The position numbers and the translations under genes were made by a program. The notes under the pieces are model-generated. The model did no database searches. It was not told the DNA's origin and saw nothing but the letters and a program-made list of their open reading frames with translations. A DNA stretch of 64,000 bases from Deinococcus sp. LM3. GTDB lineage: Bacteria; Deinococcota; Deinococci; Deinococcales; Deinococcaceae. Position 1 is the first letter of the stretch, and every line of letters starts with the position of its first letter. Positions 55,880 through 64,000 of this stretch are shown in pieces. The DNA lies in assembly GCF_002017875.1 (NCBI RefSeq), contig NZ_MUFV01000001.1, forward strand, positions 1,948,501-2,012,500, written 5' to 3'.

Positions 55880-56509
55880 CTACCGCAGCGGCACCCGCCG
55901 GAACCCGGACCCTGTCCACACCAGCTTCAGCACGTCCAGCCGGTCCCCACAGGTGTGATCGTTGTTCGCCACCACCGTGCACTTCGCCAGCAGCCGCTCA
56001 TCATCCGGCTTCAGCGAGATGACGATGCTCGTCCCGAACCTCGGCAGGTTCACCGCCGTCCGCACCGGCCCCGCCGGGCTGACCCCCGTGATCTTCCGGT
56101 AGAACGCTGCCGCCTCCGCCGGAGAGACCCGCAGCACACCCGTGACGTTCCGCAACTTGAACGCAGAGTCGAACAGATACAACGCCTGCACGTCTTCATC
56201 CCCACGGTAGCGGTTCAACCCCACGGCTCCAGAACCGCCCTTCCCGTTCCAGACAGTGAATTCCAGGTAGCCACCCTCATCTAAGCCAAGAATTGCGTAC
56301 TGGTTTTTGCGATCTACTATGTTGCTTTGACTGATCAACATTTTTTGTCTTGCTGATGGCGTTAAGGACTGAAGATTTTTTACTTCGGGGTCATATTTAA
56401 GAGATGGTAACGCACTTACTGGTAGATTTTGCCACGCGGAGTCTATGCTGACCGAGCTGCCGAATGAACAAGAAGACAGCGCGGCAAGGCTGACGGTAAG
56501 TATTTTCAT
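55880..56509 (-). CDS. Putative lipoprotein of unknown function (island partner)
   Basis: 209 aa. Signal with lipobox LSSC (MKILTVSLAALSSCSFGSS), so the mature protein starts near Cys14 and is membrane-anchored outside the cytoplasm. It has no family I recognise; YAILGLDEGGYLEFTVWNGKGGSGAVGLNRYRG and the C-terminal VVANNDHTCGDRLDVLKLVWTGSGFRRV are beta-rich. A second Cys pair (CTVV, HTCGD) may form a disulfide. The first about 75 codons are AT-rich like the neighbour gene, whereas the rest is host-like GC-rich; the break lies near 56280. ATG directly follows the TGA of the upstream gene. An immunity or adaptor role is inference only. Confidence 0.6.
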   Translation of the reverse strand: MKILTVSLAALSSCSFGSSVSIDSAWQNLPVSALPSLKYDPEVKNLQSLTPSARQKMLISQSNIVDRKNQYAILGLDEGGYLEFTVWNGKGGSGAVGLNRYRGDEDVQALYLFDSAFKLRNVTGVLRVSPAEAAAFYRKITGVSPAGPVRTAVNLPRFGTSIVISLKPDDERLLAKCTVVANNDHTCGDRLDVLKLVWTGSGFRRVPLR

Positions 56510-58070
56510 TCAGCTCCTCTCAAATGCGGCAATCCAATGAAACGTAAACTTGCTGACCTGATTCCATGGGAAAACTGTGTCTTCGCCGACTCCTGATTCC
56601 TTAGTTTTGCTATTTAGATTTCCGCTATAGCTTCCTGTTACATTGTTAGGGCTGTAATTTAAAAGACTGGGTAATCTTCCATAAGGATCATCTACTGTGA
56701 CTCCATTGTTTGCGATGGATTGTAATCTAACTATATGCCCGTTCAGGCTCATCATAACTCCATTGCCATTTCTTAGATATGGAAGGATTTCCTCTTTCCA
56801 TTCGGCGTAATCGCCTCTGAATTTTTCTTTGTGCATTGTCTTTCTTGCTCTAAGCTGGCGAGCGACGCCTGCCCATCCGCCTTCAGTTGTCCTGGGTGGC
56901 AAGCTATTTTTGCGTCTCACATTCTCTAAAAAGTCTTCATATTGGCCGCTGGAAGGATTCTCAATCCCCAGCGTTTCCAGAACCATTGTGAGGGAAGTCA
57001 AGTTACACATTATGTCGCCGATGGGCTTGCCAGCATATACTACCCAATGAGTCTTCCCATCCCGGCCTTTATACGTCCAATTGTCTGATTGTAGTCCGAT
57101 GGACTGGTTATTTCTTTGATTACGATAGGGTGTTTTGGTTTGGAGTATTTCAAACAAATCACCCTTAAGCTTATCGTCTTGTAACTTGGATATCAGTGAG
57201 CGGGCTAAGTTTATTTCCTTTATGGTATAAATTTTTTTATATGACTTGAGATTAATGAGACTGTCCAACTGATCTGGAGATGCTGAGGGCTGTGCAGCTA
57301 GATTGCCTTCGGCTGGTATCTGTGGTCGGGGAGCGCCTGCGGCGGCAGGTCCAGCTTTCTCAACGTCAACTCCGCACCCTACCATAATCGAGATTAGACT
57401 TTCTGCATATGATCCGGGATTACCCGTATTGGCATATCCAGCTCTATCTATCGCATATGCAGCCTCTTTCAAGTTTTTAGCCTCGAAATATCCAGCTTTG
57501 GCATATCGCGGATTATCGATCGTGAAATTTGCGCGGGCTATAAATGCATCTGCGTAGTCCTTATAATCAGCGAAAGGCTCCGTTTTGTTAACTAATTTCT
57601 GAAGCTTTGGATCCCACTCTTTTGTCGGTACGAATGTTCTAGGTTTATTTGGGTCAAATTCCTTAATCCCAAATACATTATTTTTTCCCGAATGTGATTT
57701 TCCCCAGCTGGACTCAGTGGCCCACTGCGCAGCGATGAGCTCAGGATGCGGAACCCCTAAACTTCGGAATGATTTAACGATATTAAAAAATACATCATGC
57801 CTGTCCTTCTTACCCATTGTTTTTGGTGTGTAATTTGAAGAATTAAGAGCGTTGATTACATTTTGGGAGACTTCGGATCTCTCTATATGCGCCGTGTGAG
57901 CGGCGGTTTCGGCGTGTTCAACGGAAGGTGTCTGAGTTACACCCGTTGCAGGAATGCGCGTCGGAGGAAGTGAAACTGGAATAGCTGAAAGCGTCAGACT
58001 TGGAACTTGGAATGCTCCAGCTGAAGTTTGGTTCGTGAAACTGCTGATGACAGTTTTTCCATCAGGGCTG
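56285..58070. other. AT-rich island within two genes
   Basis: GC drops from about 70% to about 40-45% by eye; single 60-base lines counted here gave 30% (57181), 43% (56701) and 47% (57361). The left edge is inside the lipoprotein gene and the right edge inside the 621-aa gene. No integrase, transposase or flanking direct repeat was seen. Confidence 0.75.
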
Positions 58071-58375
58071 ATCTTTCCCTGAAATTCTGCTTTGTTCTCA
58101 GTGCCTTTCAGGGTGAAGGTGTTGTCGTCGCGGAGTTGCCCTTCAAGGTGCCAGCCGCTGCCTTTGCCAGGCGTGGCCTGGTAGCGGGCGCTGAGGTGGC
58201 CGTCTGGTCGGCGGATGATGCGTAGCTGGAAGGTGACGCCTTTGGCCGCGCCCCGGAAGGTGCGTTCCCAGCGTTGCTGGTTGGCTTTCAGCGGGCGGGG
58301 CGCTGTGGTGGGGGTGGGGGTTTTGGGTTTGGGTGCTTTGCTGGGTCCGGTCTTTGGCTCTCGGGTATCGAACAT
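56510..58375 (-). CDS. Two-domain peptidoglycan-hydrolase-like protein: glucosaminidase plus C39-like peptidase
   Basis: 621 aa, no signal peptide. Residues 1-30 are Lys/Pro/Thr-rich (KAPKPKTPTPTTAPRP). Residues about 35-115 form a small beta-rich domain (WERTFRGAAKGVTFQLRII), encoded by host-like DNA. Residues about 190-337 are a FlgJ/LytG-type glucosaminidase domain with candidate catalytic Glu221 in ATESSWGKS and VFGIKEFD. Residues about 433-620 resemble peptidase_C39_2: Cys457 in DIMCNLTSLTMVL, His547 in LNGHIVRL, Asp562 in VDDPYGR. A Shine-Dalgarno GGAGGT lies 3 nt before ATG 58375 and TACGCT 16 nt before it. Codons such as ATA, TTA and AGA are common after residue about 100, unlike every neighbour. 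It could be a delivered effector, a phage-type lysin, or an envelope enzyme exported without a classical signal. Confidence 0.7.
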   Translation of the reverse strand: MFDTREPKTGPSKAPKPKTPTPTTAPRPLKANQQRWERTFRGAAKGVTFQLRIIRRPDGHLSARYQATPGKGSGWHLEGQLRDDNTFTLKGTENKAEFQGKISPDGKTVISSFTNQTSAGAFQVPSLTLSAIPVSLPPTRIPATGVTQTPSVEHAETAAHTAHIERSEVSQNVINALNSSNYTPKTMGKKDRHDVFFNIVKSFRSLGVPHPELIAAQWATESSWGKSHSGKNNVFGIKEFDPNKPRTFVPTKEWDPKLQKLVNKTEPFADYKDYADAFIARANFTIDNPRYAKAGYFEAKNLKEAAYAIDRAGYANTGNPGSYAESLISIMVGCGVDVEKAGPAAAGAPRPQIPAEGNLAAQPSASPDQLDSLINLKSYKKIYTIKEINLARSLISKLQDDKLKGDLFEILQTKTPYRNQRNNQSIGLQSDNWTYKGRDGKTHWVVYAGKPIGDIMCNLTSLTMVLETLGIENPSSGQYEDFLENVRRKNSLPPRTTEGGWAGVARQLRARKTMHKEKFRGDYAEWKEEILPYLRNGNGVMMSLNGHIVRLQSIANNGVTVDDPYGRLPSLLNYSPNNVTGSYSGNLNSKTKESGVGEDTVFPWNQVSKFTFHWIAAFERS

Positions 58376-58478
58376 GTGACCTCCGGTTCACCTAGCGTAC
58401 CGGGTGGTCTGGGTGTCGCGCGGCGCAAATGAGGCAGGCCCGGCGCGTGGGCGGCCGGGCCTGTTCTCTGGGGCTGTT

Positions 58479-59513
58479 TCAGTCGAGGTCGACGGCCCAC
58501 CACGCTTCGCGTTGCGCGGCGAGGCGGGCGCGGGGGTCGCCGATGGTGTCGAGCGCGCGGGCGAGGCCCTGCCAGTCGGGTTCGCTCATGGGGTCGATGG
58601 CCAGGGCGCGCTGGTGGAACTGCGCGGCGTCGCGGTCGCGTCCGGCTTCGGTGGCGGCGCGGGCGGCCACGCCGAGCAGGCTGAGTTGTTTCTGTTCGAG
58701 GCGGGAGCGGACGTCGTCGGCCCAGGGGCTGTCGGTGCCGGGCAGGTAGTGGCCGTACTGCGTGACGAGTTCCCGGAGTTCCTCGAGGCCCAGGCTGCCC
58801 TGTTCGGCCTGCGCGGCGAGCAGTTCGAAGCGTTGCACGTCGTATTCGGGGTTCAGGTCGCTGGCCAGGGCGTAGCGGCGGTTGGCGCTGACGACCGCCT
58901 CGTTGCTCAGGCTGCGGCGCAGGCGGTGCAGGGTGGTGTGGAACAGGCTGCTGGCGCGCGCCTCGTCCTTCTCGGGCCAGAGGGCCTCGGCGGCTTCCCA
59001 GCTGGTGACTTCCTTGTGTTCCAGCAGGTAGAAGAACAGTTCGAGGGCCTTGCGGCTGACCCAGGACACGGCGCCGCCCTTCCAGACGACCTGCGCGGTG
59101 CCCAGGCCCTTGGCCTGCATGCCGCTCTCGCCCTGCAGGGTCAGGCCGGCGCGGCGTAGCCGGGCGTCGATGGCGGTGGTCAGGTCCTGCGGGGTGAAGG
59201 GTTTGGGCAGGTAGTCGTCCGCGCCGAGGTTCATGCCGCGCCGCACGTCGCCGCGTTCGGCGTGGCTGGAGAGCAGCATGAACGGAATGGCGGACAGTTG
59301 CTCGTGCGCGCGGAGTTTCTCCAGGAATTCCAGGCCGGTCATGTACGGCATGACCACGTCGCTGATCACGAGGTCCGGCGTGAACACTTTCAGCAGGTCG
59401 AGGGCTTCGACGGGATGGGTGCTGGTGCGCACCTCGTGCCCGGCGCGGGAGAGGATCACGCTGACGAGTTTGAGGATGGCAGAGTCGTCGTCCACCACGA
59501 GGATGCGGGGCAT
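58479..59513 (-). CDS. Response regulator with BTAD (SARP-like) output domain
   Basis: 344 aa. REC domain with phosphoacceptor Asp52 in LVISDVVMP, acidic pair DDD at 8-10 and Lys in LPKPFTP. Output: winged helix (SRKALELFFYLLEHKEVTSWEAAEALWPEKDEARASSLFHTTLHRLRRSL) plus bacterial transcriptional activator TPR-like domain (LEELRELVTQYGHYLPGTDSPWADDVRSRLEQKQ). Transcription factor; its kinase is not adjacent, but two orphan kinases lie at 18.5-22 kb. TAAACT is 7 nt before ATG. Confidence 0.88.
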   Translation of the reverse strand: MPRILVVDDDSAILKLVSVILSRAGHEVRTSTHPVEALDLLKVFTPDLVISDVVMPYMTGLEFLEKLRAHEQLSAIPFMLLSSHAERGDVRRGMNLGADDYLPKPFTPQDLTTAIDARLRRAGLTLQGESGMQAKGLGTAQVVWKGGAVSWVSRKALELFFYLLEHKEVTSWEAAEALWPEKDEARASSLFHTTLHRLRRSLSNEAVVSANRRYALASDLNPEYDVQRFELLAAQAEQGSLGLEELRELVTQYGHYLPGTDSPWADDVRSRLEQKQLSLLGVAARAATEAGRDRDAAQFHQRALAIDPMSEPDWQGLARALDTIGDPRARLAAQREAWWAVDLD

Positions 59514-59653
59514 GCCGCTCAGTTTAACAGGACGGCGGGCCACCTGGGGGCGCAGGCGGGGCGCGTTACACCCGGCAGGGTGGGTGTTTTGACTGGTTGG
59601 ACGTTCTGGCGCGGCGTTCCGTGCGTGGGGGGCGGGTGCGGGGGCGGGTGCCG

Positions 59654-59659
59654 TAGGCT
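59654..59659 (+). promoter_or_regulatory. -10 box TAGGCT
   Basis: 7 nt before ATG 59667; leaderless. Confidence 0.6.
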
Positions 59660-59666
59660 GTCGGGC

Positions 59667-61166
59667 ATGACGCAGCCGCTGACCGTGATTCACGCCCGGA
59701 CCCTGACGCTCGATGACACCCGGCCGGAGGTGCAGGCCGTGCTGGTGGGGGGCGGGCGGGTCCTGGCGGCCGGGTCGCGCGAGGAACTGGGGGCGCTGGC
59801 GCCGCGCGCGCGGGTGCTGGATCACCGGGACCTGCTGCTCACGCCGGGGCTGGCGGAGGCGCACCTGCATCTGGTCACGTACGGGTTCTCGCTGTCCGAG
59901 GTGCCGCTGCACGGGGCGCGCAGTGTCGCGGAGGTGCAGGCGCGCGTGGCGCAGCGCGTGATGAACACGCCGCCCGGCACCTGGATTCGCGGCGGGGGCT
60001 TCCTGCTCTCGGAGCTGGGTCTGAACGGGTACCCGTCGGCGGCATTGCTGGACGAGGTCAGCCCGCACCACCCGGTGCTGCTGTACTCGCGGGACCTGCA
60101 CCTGAGCTGGGCGAACAGCGCCGCCCTGCGGCTGGCCGGCATTCACGACGGCACGCCGGACCCGGAGGGCGGGCGGATCGTGCGGCCGCTCGGGTGCCTG
60201 CTGGAGCACGCCTCGGATCTGGTCGCGCGGGCCATTCCCGTTCCCAGCGAGGCGCAGTACCTCGCGGCGGCCCGCGCCGGGGCGGATGATCTGGCCGCGC
60301 GTGGGTACGTGAGCGCGCACACCATGGCCTTCGAGCCGGTCGAGGCGCCCCGCGCCCTGCAGACGCTGGCGCAGCGCGGCGAACTGCCGCTGCGGGTGTG
60401 GGCGTGCCTGCCACACGACCGCCTCGGGCACGCCCGCGCGCTGGGACTGGCCCGCACGCCCGGCGGGCTGTTCCAGTGGGGAGGGGTGAAGTTCTTCGCG
60501 GACGGCGCGCTCGGCAGCCGCACCGCGTGGCTGCACGCCCCCGGCTTCGCGGACGGCTCCGGCACCGGCATGCCGCTCGACCCGCCGGAACTCATCGCGG
60601 ACCTGGGCCGCGAGGCGATCGAACTGGGCCTGACCCCCGTCACGCACGCCATCGGGGACCGCGCGAACACCGAGGTCCTGAACGCCTACGATCGCCTGCG
60701 CCCCCACGCCGAGGCGCGCGGCATCCGCCTGCGCGTCGAGCACGCCCAGCACCTGCGCGCCGAGGACATCCCGCGCTTCCGGGGCCTGACCGCCAGCGTG
60801 CAGCCCATCCACCTGCAGGCAGACGGCCCCATGATCCGTGACCTGATGCCGCACCTGGAAAGCCTCAGTTACGCCTTCCGGTCCCTGAAGGACGCCGGGG
60901 CGATCCTCGCGTTCGGCAGCGACGCCCCGGTCGCCCCGCCCGAGTACCGCGCGAACTTCGCCGCCGCCATCACCCGCGTGGACGACAGCGGACAGCGCCT
61001 TGCTCCGGCAGAGGCCCTGACCGAACTCGACGTCCTGCACGCCCACACGCGCGGCCCCGCCCTCGCCGCCGGCTGGGACGACGAGGGCATCATCCGCCCC
61101 GGCGCCCGCGCCGCCTTCACCCTCTGGGACCGCCTCGGGGGGAACGCTAAGGCCCTGGTGCTGTAG
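59667..61166 (+). CDS. YtcJ-like amidohydrolase
   Basis: 499 aa, metal-dependent amidohydrolase of the exoenzyme regulatory-type group. Metal motifs: GLAEAHLHLVTYG (HxH), KFFADGALGSRTAWL, THAIGDRANTEVL, VEHAQHLRAEDI and FGSDAPVAPPEY (Asp). Substrate unknown; such proteins hydrolyse N-acyl or formamide-like bonds. Cytoplasmic. It converges with yebC across a family C hairpin. Confidence 0.85.
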   Translation: MTQPLTVIHARTLTLDDTRPEVQAVLVGGGRVLAAGSREELGALAPRARVLDHRDLLLTPGLAEAHLHLVTYGFSLSEVPLHGARSVAEVQARVAQRVMNTPPGTWIRGGGFLLSELGLNGYPSAALLDEVSPHHPVLLYSRDLHLSWANSAALRLAGIHDGTPDPEGGRIVRPLGCLLEHASDLVARAIPVPSEAQYLAAARAGADDLAARGYVSAHTMAFEPVEAPRALQTLAQRGELPLRVWACLPHDRLGHARALGLARTPGGLFQWGGVKFFADGALGSRTAWLHAPGFADGSGTGMPLDPPELIADLGREAIELGLTPVTHAIGDRANTEVLNAYDRLRPHAEARGIRLRVEHAQHLRAEDIPRFRGLTASVQPIHLQADGPMIRDLMPHLESLSYAFRSLKDAGAILAFGSDAPVAPPEYRANFAAAITRVDDSGQRLAPAEALTELDVLHAHTRGPALAAGWDDEGIIRPGARAAFTLWDRLGGNAKALVL

Positions 61167-61187
61167 GGGGAGGGTTGATGGTCAACA

Positions 61188-61229
61188 GTTGATGGTTGAT
61201 AGAGGGTCCGACCTCCATCAACCATCAAC
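61188..61229. terminator. Family C hairpin between convergent genes
   Basis: GTTGATGGTTGAT (61188-61200) pairs perfectly with ATCAACCATCAAC (61217-61229), 13-bp stem. Each arm consists of two TTGATGG-type heptad units. Confidence 0.65.
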
Positions 61230-61239
61230 TTTCAACCAT

Positions 61240-61971
61240 TCACTCCTCGTCGTCGGGGAGGTCGGCGTTGCTGTAGACGTTCTGCACGTCGTCGAGTTCT
61301 TCGAGGGCGTCGATCAGGACGAGCAGTTTGCGGGCGTCGTCACCGGCGACGGCGACCGTGTTGCTGGGGACCATGTCCACCTGGGCGTTCTCGATGCTGA
61401 ACCCGGCGGCGATCAGGGCGTCCTGCACGGCGTACAGGTCGTTCGGGCCGGTGCTGATGGCCAGGCCTTCCTCGGATTCCTGGATGTCCTCGGCGCCGTG
61501 TTCGATGGCGGTTTCCTGCGCCTGCTCGCTGGTGTCGGTCAGGAGCAGGATGCCTTTCTTCTCGAACTGCCACGCCACAGAGCCGCTGGTGCCGAGGCTG
61601 CCGCCGCGCTTGTTGAACACGGCGCGGATGTCGGCGACGGTGCGGTTCACGTTGTCGGTGAGCGCCTCGATCAGGATGGCTGTCCCGCCGGGGCCGTAGC
61701 CTTCGTACGTGACTTCCTTGAATTCGGCGGCGCCTTCACCGGCCCCGACGGCGCGTTTGATGGCGTTCTCGATGTTGTCGACCGGGACCGTGTCGCTCTT
61801 GGCGGCGGCGATGGCGTTTTTCAGGCTGAGGTTGCCGCTGGGGTCGCCGCTGCCGCCGGAGCGGACGGCGGCCTGAATGGCGCGGATGTGCTTGGAGTAC
61901 ATCGCGCTGCGTTTCTTGTCGTTCGCGCCTTTCTTGCGCTTGATCTGCGACCATTTGCTGTGACCGGCCAT
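61240..61971 (-). CDS. yebC: YebC/PmpR family protein
   Basis: 243 aa. Widely conserved; members act as transcription regulators or in translation of polyproline stretches. Signatures: AGHSKWSQIKRKKGANDKKR at the N terminus, YEGYGPGGTAILIEALTDNVNRTVADIR, GSVAWQFEKKGIL. A Shine-Dalgarno AAGGAG lies 8 nt before ATG 61971; earlier in-frame codons are less likely. Confidence 0.93.
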   Translation of the reverse strand: MAGHSKWSQIKRKKGANDKKRSAMYSKHIRAIQAAVRSGGSGDPSGNLSLKNAIAAAKSDTVPVDNIENAIKRAVGAGEGAAEFKEVTYEGYGPGGTAILIEALTDNVNRTVADIRAVFNKRGGSLGTSGSVAWQFEKKGILLLTDTSEQAQETAIEHGAEDIQESEEGLAISTGPNDLYAVQDALIAAGFSIENAQVDMVPSNTVAVAGDDARKLLVLIDALEELDDVQNVYSNADLPDDEE

Positions 61972-62094
61972 GTTGAACACTCCTTGACGTGAAACTGCGC
62001 CCACCGGGTCCCTGGGGGTCGGGGGCGCGTGCGGGGAGCATTCTAGCGCAGCGGGGCGCGGGGTCCGGTGGGCGGACCGGGGCTGGTCGTGGGT

Positions 62095-62301
62095 TCAGCC
62101 GTCCTCGTCGGTGGGTTCCTCGGTGGTCCGCCACGGGTGCAAGCGTGCCTGGGCGCTGGTGGGGGAGAGGTTCTCCCGGTCCCGGCTGAGGGGGCCGGTG
62201 TCCAGGCCGCTGATCAGGACTTCGCTGCCTGCGCCGCTGGCCAGCGCTGCGGGGGGAATCGGTGCGCCGATCTGCCCTTCCTGCACCTCACGTCGCTTCA
62301 T
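62095..62301 (-). CDS. Small protein, 68 aa, unknown function
   Basis: Soluble, charged: KRREVQEGQIGAPIPPAALASGAGSEVLISGLDTGPLSRDRENLSPT, ending TTEEPTDEDG. Not recognised. TACGCT 5 nt before ATG supports a real leaderless gene. Confidence 0.5.
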   Translation of the reverse strand: MKRREVQEGQIGAPIPPAALASGAGSEVLISGLDTGPLSRDRENLSPTSAQARLHPWRTTEEPTDEDG

Positions 62302-62407
62302 GCCCCAGCGTAGGCGTGGGGCGGGCCTGGGTGGGTGTGTGCCGCATGGAGGCGCGTTGAGGGTCGGCTACTGAGGCTCGACAGGGGCCGTTTGCGTGCT
62401 CTGCCGC

Positions 62408-62440
62408 ACGCCATCAGCCATGCGCCATCAGCCATCGGCC
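62408..62440. repeat. Family C heptads downstream of a nucleotidyltransferase
   Basis: Four loosely matching CCATCAG/CCATGCG/CCATCGG units just beyond the stop of the gene ending at 62445 on the minus strand. Confidence 0.6.
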
Positions 62441-62444
62441 ACCG

Positions 62445-63482
62445 TCACATCCGCATGACGCTGCGGTCCCCGATGACCATCTGCAGGCCGGTGTCGCTGG
62501 GCGCGGTGACCAGGGCGTGACGGCCGATCAGGCTGCGCACGATCGGCTGGGTGGGGTGCAGGATGCGCGCGAAATCGTCGATCAGGCTGGCGTGTACGCG
62601 GGCGCTGTCCACGCGGGCGTGCGCGCCGATGCTCACGCCCGGCCCGATGGTCGCGCCGCGTACCAGCGCGTGCGGGCCGATCCAGACGGGTCCCGTGATG
62701 ACGCTGTCTTCGACGGCCGCGCCCGCCTCGATCACGACCGGGCCGCTCACGACGCTGCGGTCCACGCGGCCCTCGATGCGGGGTTGCAGGTGCGACAGGA
62801 AGTGCAGGTTCGCGGTCAGCAGGTCGTCGGGCGCGCCGGCGTCACTCCAGAAGCCCGTGAATTCCACGGCGCGGACCTGCCCGCCCTGCGCCATCAGGGC
62901 GCTCAGGGCCTGCGGGAACTCGATCTCGCCCCGGTCGCTGGGCAGCAGGTCCTGCACGTGGTCGAGCAGCGACGGGCGGAAACTGAACACGCCGCACGCC
63001 GCGAGGTTACTCTCGGGTTTGCGGGGTTTTTCCACCAGCCGGATCAGGCGGCCGTTCTTCACGATGGCCACGCCGTACGCCTGCGGGTTCGGGACCTGCT
63101 TGACCCCGATCACGGCGTCCGCGTCGCGCAGCGTGCCGATCAGGGGGGTCAGGCGGTCTTCGAAGAGGTTGTCCCCGAGGTACAGCAGCGTCGGCTGGTG
63201 TTCCAGGAAGGCGCGGGCGCTCAGGACGGCGTGCCCGGTGCCGAGCGCCTCGCGCTGCCGGATGAAGGTCAGGTGGCCGCTGTGCTGCGTGGCGTCGCGC
63301 AGGTCCGTCTCGCTGGACGGACTGCACACGATGCCGATGTCGTGAATGCCGGCGTCCCGCAGGGACTGCACGGCCCGCGCAATGATGGGGACGCCCGCCA
63401 CGGGAACGGCGTGCTTGGCGCGTGTCGCGCTGATGGGAAGCAGGCGGCTGCCGCGCCCGGCGGCGAGAATCAGACCTTTCAT
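62445..63482 (-). CDS. Sugar-phosphate nucleotidyltransferase (RmlA/GlmU-like)
   Basis: 345 aa. Transfers NMP from NTP to a sugar-1-phosphate. N-terminal signature GLILAAGRGSRLLPISATRAKHAVPVAGVPII, then LYLGDNLFEDRL and EKPRKPESNLAACGVFSF. C-terminal 100 residues have left-handed beta-helix hexapeptides (VVIEAGAAVEDSVITGPVWIGPHALVRGATIGPGV). This architecture is that of long-form glucose-1-phosphate thymidylyltransferases. Sugar not proven. TATACT lies 14 nt before ATG 63482. Confidence 0.87.
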   Translation of the reverse strand: MKGLILAAGRGSRLLPISATRAKHAVPVAGVPIIARAVQSLRDAGIHDIGIVCSPSSETDLRDATQHSGHLTFIRQREALGTGHAVLSARAFLEHQPTLLYLGDNLFEDRLTPLIGTLRDADAVIGVKQVPNPQAYGVAIVKNGRLIRLVEKPRKPESNLAACGVFSFRPSLLDHVQDLLPSDRGEIEFPQALSALMAQGGQVRAVEFTGFWSDAGAPDDLLTANLHFLSHLQPRIEGRVDRSVVSGPVVIEAGAAVEDSVITGPVWIGPHALVRGATIGPGVSIGAHARVDSARVHASLIDDFARILHPTQPIVRSLIGRHALVTAPSDTGLQMVIGDRSVMRM

Positions 63483-63552
63483 GAGATCACACGCGAGTAT
63501 AAGCGTCGGCCCGCGCGCGATTCTGAGAGGCCGGGCGGGGCGGGGGTGGCCC

Positions 63553-64000
63553 TCAGCGGGTCAGGGCGTCTTCCAGCGCCTGCGCGAAGGCGTCCTCGTC
63601 GTCCAGCCAGGGGTAGTGCGCGGCGTCCAGTACCGTCACGTCCGCGTCGGCGAGGTCCGCGACCCACTGCACCTGCTCGGGGTAACTGGTGCGGTCGTGC
63701 GCGCCCGAGATCACGAACACCGGCCGGCGGATCTCGGCCAGGAACGGCGGGTACTCGAACTCCCACAGGCCCTGGTTGACCAGCGCCTCCTGCACCTCGC
63801 CGCCACCCACGAGTTGCCCCTCGGCATCCAGGAATTCCAGGCGCATGCGGGTGGGCGCGTCCCGGAACTGCAGGGCGTTCAGCAGGTCGCGGGCGTTCAG
63901 CAGCTCGAAGGCCGCCTCGATGCGGGCCGCGCCGACCGGGGCGTGCTGCCCCTCGGGCGTCGCGGCCTGCACGCGCCCGGCCGGGTCGTCCATGGGCACG
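63553..64000 (-). CDS. Alpha/beta hydrolase, C-terminal part (start outside window)
   Basis: About 149 C-terminal residues are visible; the frame runs to the window edge, so the N terminus with the Ser nucleophile is missing. The visible part has the strand with Asp (RRPVFVISGAHDRTSYPEQVQWVADL) and the His (VLDAAHYPWLDDEDAFAQALEDAL) of the triad. Family of proline-iminopeptidase-like hydrolases. Confidence 0.75.
   Translation of the reverse strand, partial: VPMDDPAGRVQAATPEGQHAPVGAARIEAAFELLNARDLLNALQFRDAPTRMRLEFLDAEGQLVGGGEVQEALVNQGLWEFEYPPFLAEIRRPVFVISGAHDRTSYPEQVQWVADLADADVTVLDAAHYPWLDDEDAFAQALEDALTR

Noticed and set aside
56285..58070. Prophage or integrative element
   Set aside because: Only two genes, no integrase, terminase or tail genes, no att-like direct repeats at the edges, and the edges lie inside open reading frames.

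Overview
The window is a high-GC (about 70% by eye), gene-dense bacterial chromosome segment with roughly 60 protein genes. It very probably comes from the genus Deinococcus. The evidence is the family content (a two-gene histidine kinase/molybdopterin-type pair, a REC-BTAD regulator, many small hydrolases) and the dominant start architecture. About 30 genes have a TAnnnT box only 5-7 nt before the start codon, the leaderless signal known from Deinococcus. Clear Shine-Dalgarno starts are few (fadD-like, rhodanese, yebC, the 46849 hydrolase, the 58375 gene). No rRNA, tRNA, CRISPR array, transposase or integrase was seen. The species cannot be decided from this sequence.

Layout. 1-13 kb: an aldo/keto reductase (cut by the window edge), a Gfo/Idh/MocA oxidoreductase, a quinate-dehydrogenase-like protein, an APH-fold kinase, xpt, an acyl-CoA carboxylase beta subunit, msrB, a CAP-domain lipoprotein, a MoxR-type AAA+ ATPase, and a coupled EamA transporter/GRIGG-repeat pair. 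13-25 kb: gatB with a coupled membrane protein, a Kef-type antiporter carrying a UBP zinc finger, two sensor kinases (one coupled to an exported molybdopterin-type protein), a PfkB kinase coupled to mltG, and a YetF-like protein. 25-38 kb: ferredoxin, Cache-GGDEF protein, adenine deaminase, a zinc-ribbon/HEPN-like protein, NUDIX and C39 peptidase, esterase, acyl-CoA ligase, ruvX, a PaaG-like isomerase, an XdhC-family protein. 38-56 kb: RraA-like, DUF454 plus hydrolase, an 8Fe-type ferredoxin, a PBP4-type peptidase, rdgB, sufE divergent from a rhodanese, several hydrolases, a coupled four-gene run at 49.7-51.4 kb, a serine hydrolase, and alaS. 55.9-58.4 kb: an AT-rich island. 58.5-64 kb: a REC-BTAD regulator, an amidohydrolase, yebC, a sugar nucleotidyltransferase, and a hydrolase cut by the window end.

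Functional threads. Purine handling recurs: xanthine phosphoribosyltransferase, adenine deaminase, an XdhC-type Mo-hydroxylase maturation factor, and a house-cleaning NTPase. Sulfur and Fe-S handling occurs at sufE/rhodanese. Cell-wall enzymes are mltG, the PBP4-type protein and the 621-aa island protein. GTGA stop/start overlaps are repeatedly used to couple neighbouring genes.

The non-coding space holds three families of palindromic repeats. Family A has nine copies of about 105-157 bp with ATACGG...CCGTAT ends, most of them overlapping the stop codon of a neighbour. Family B is a GGGGAGTGG-type hairpin with three copies. Family C is built on CCATCAG-like heptads and sits mainly in convergent gaps. 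The most unusual locus is 55880-58375: a signal-less two-enzyme peptidoglycan-hydrolase-like protein abuts a small lipoprotein, and the AT-rich DNA starts inside one gene and ends inside the other. That layout resembles cassette exchange in a polymorphic effector/immunity pair.
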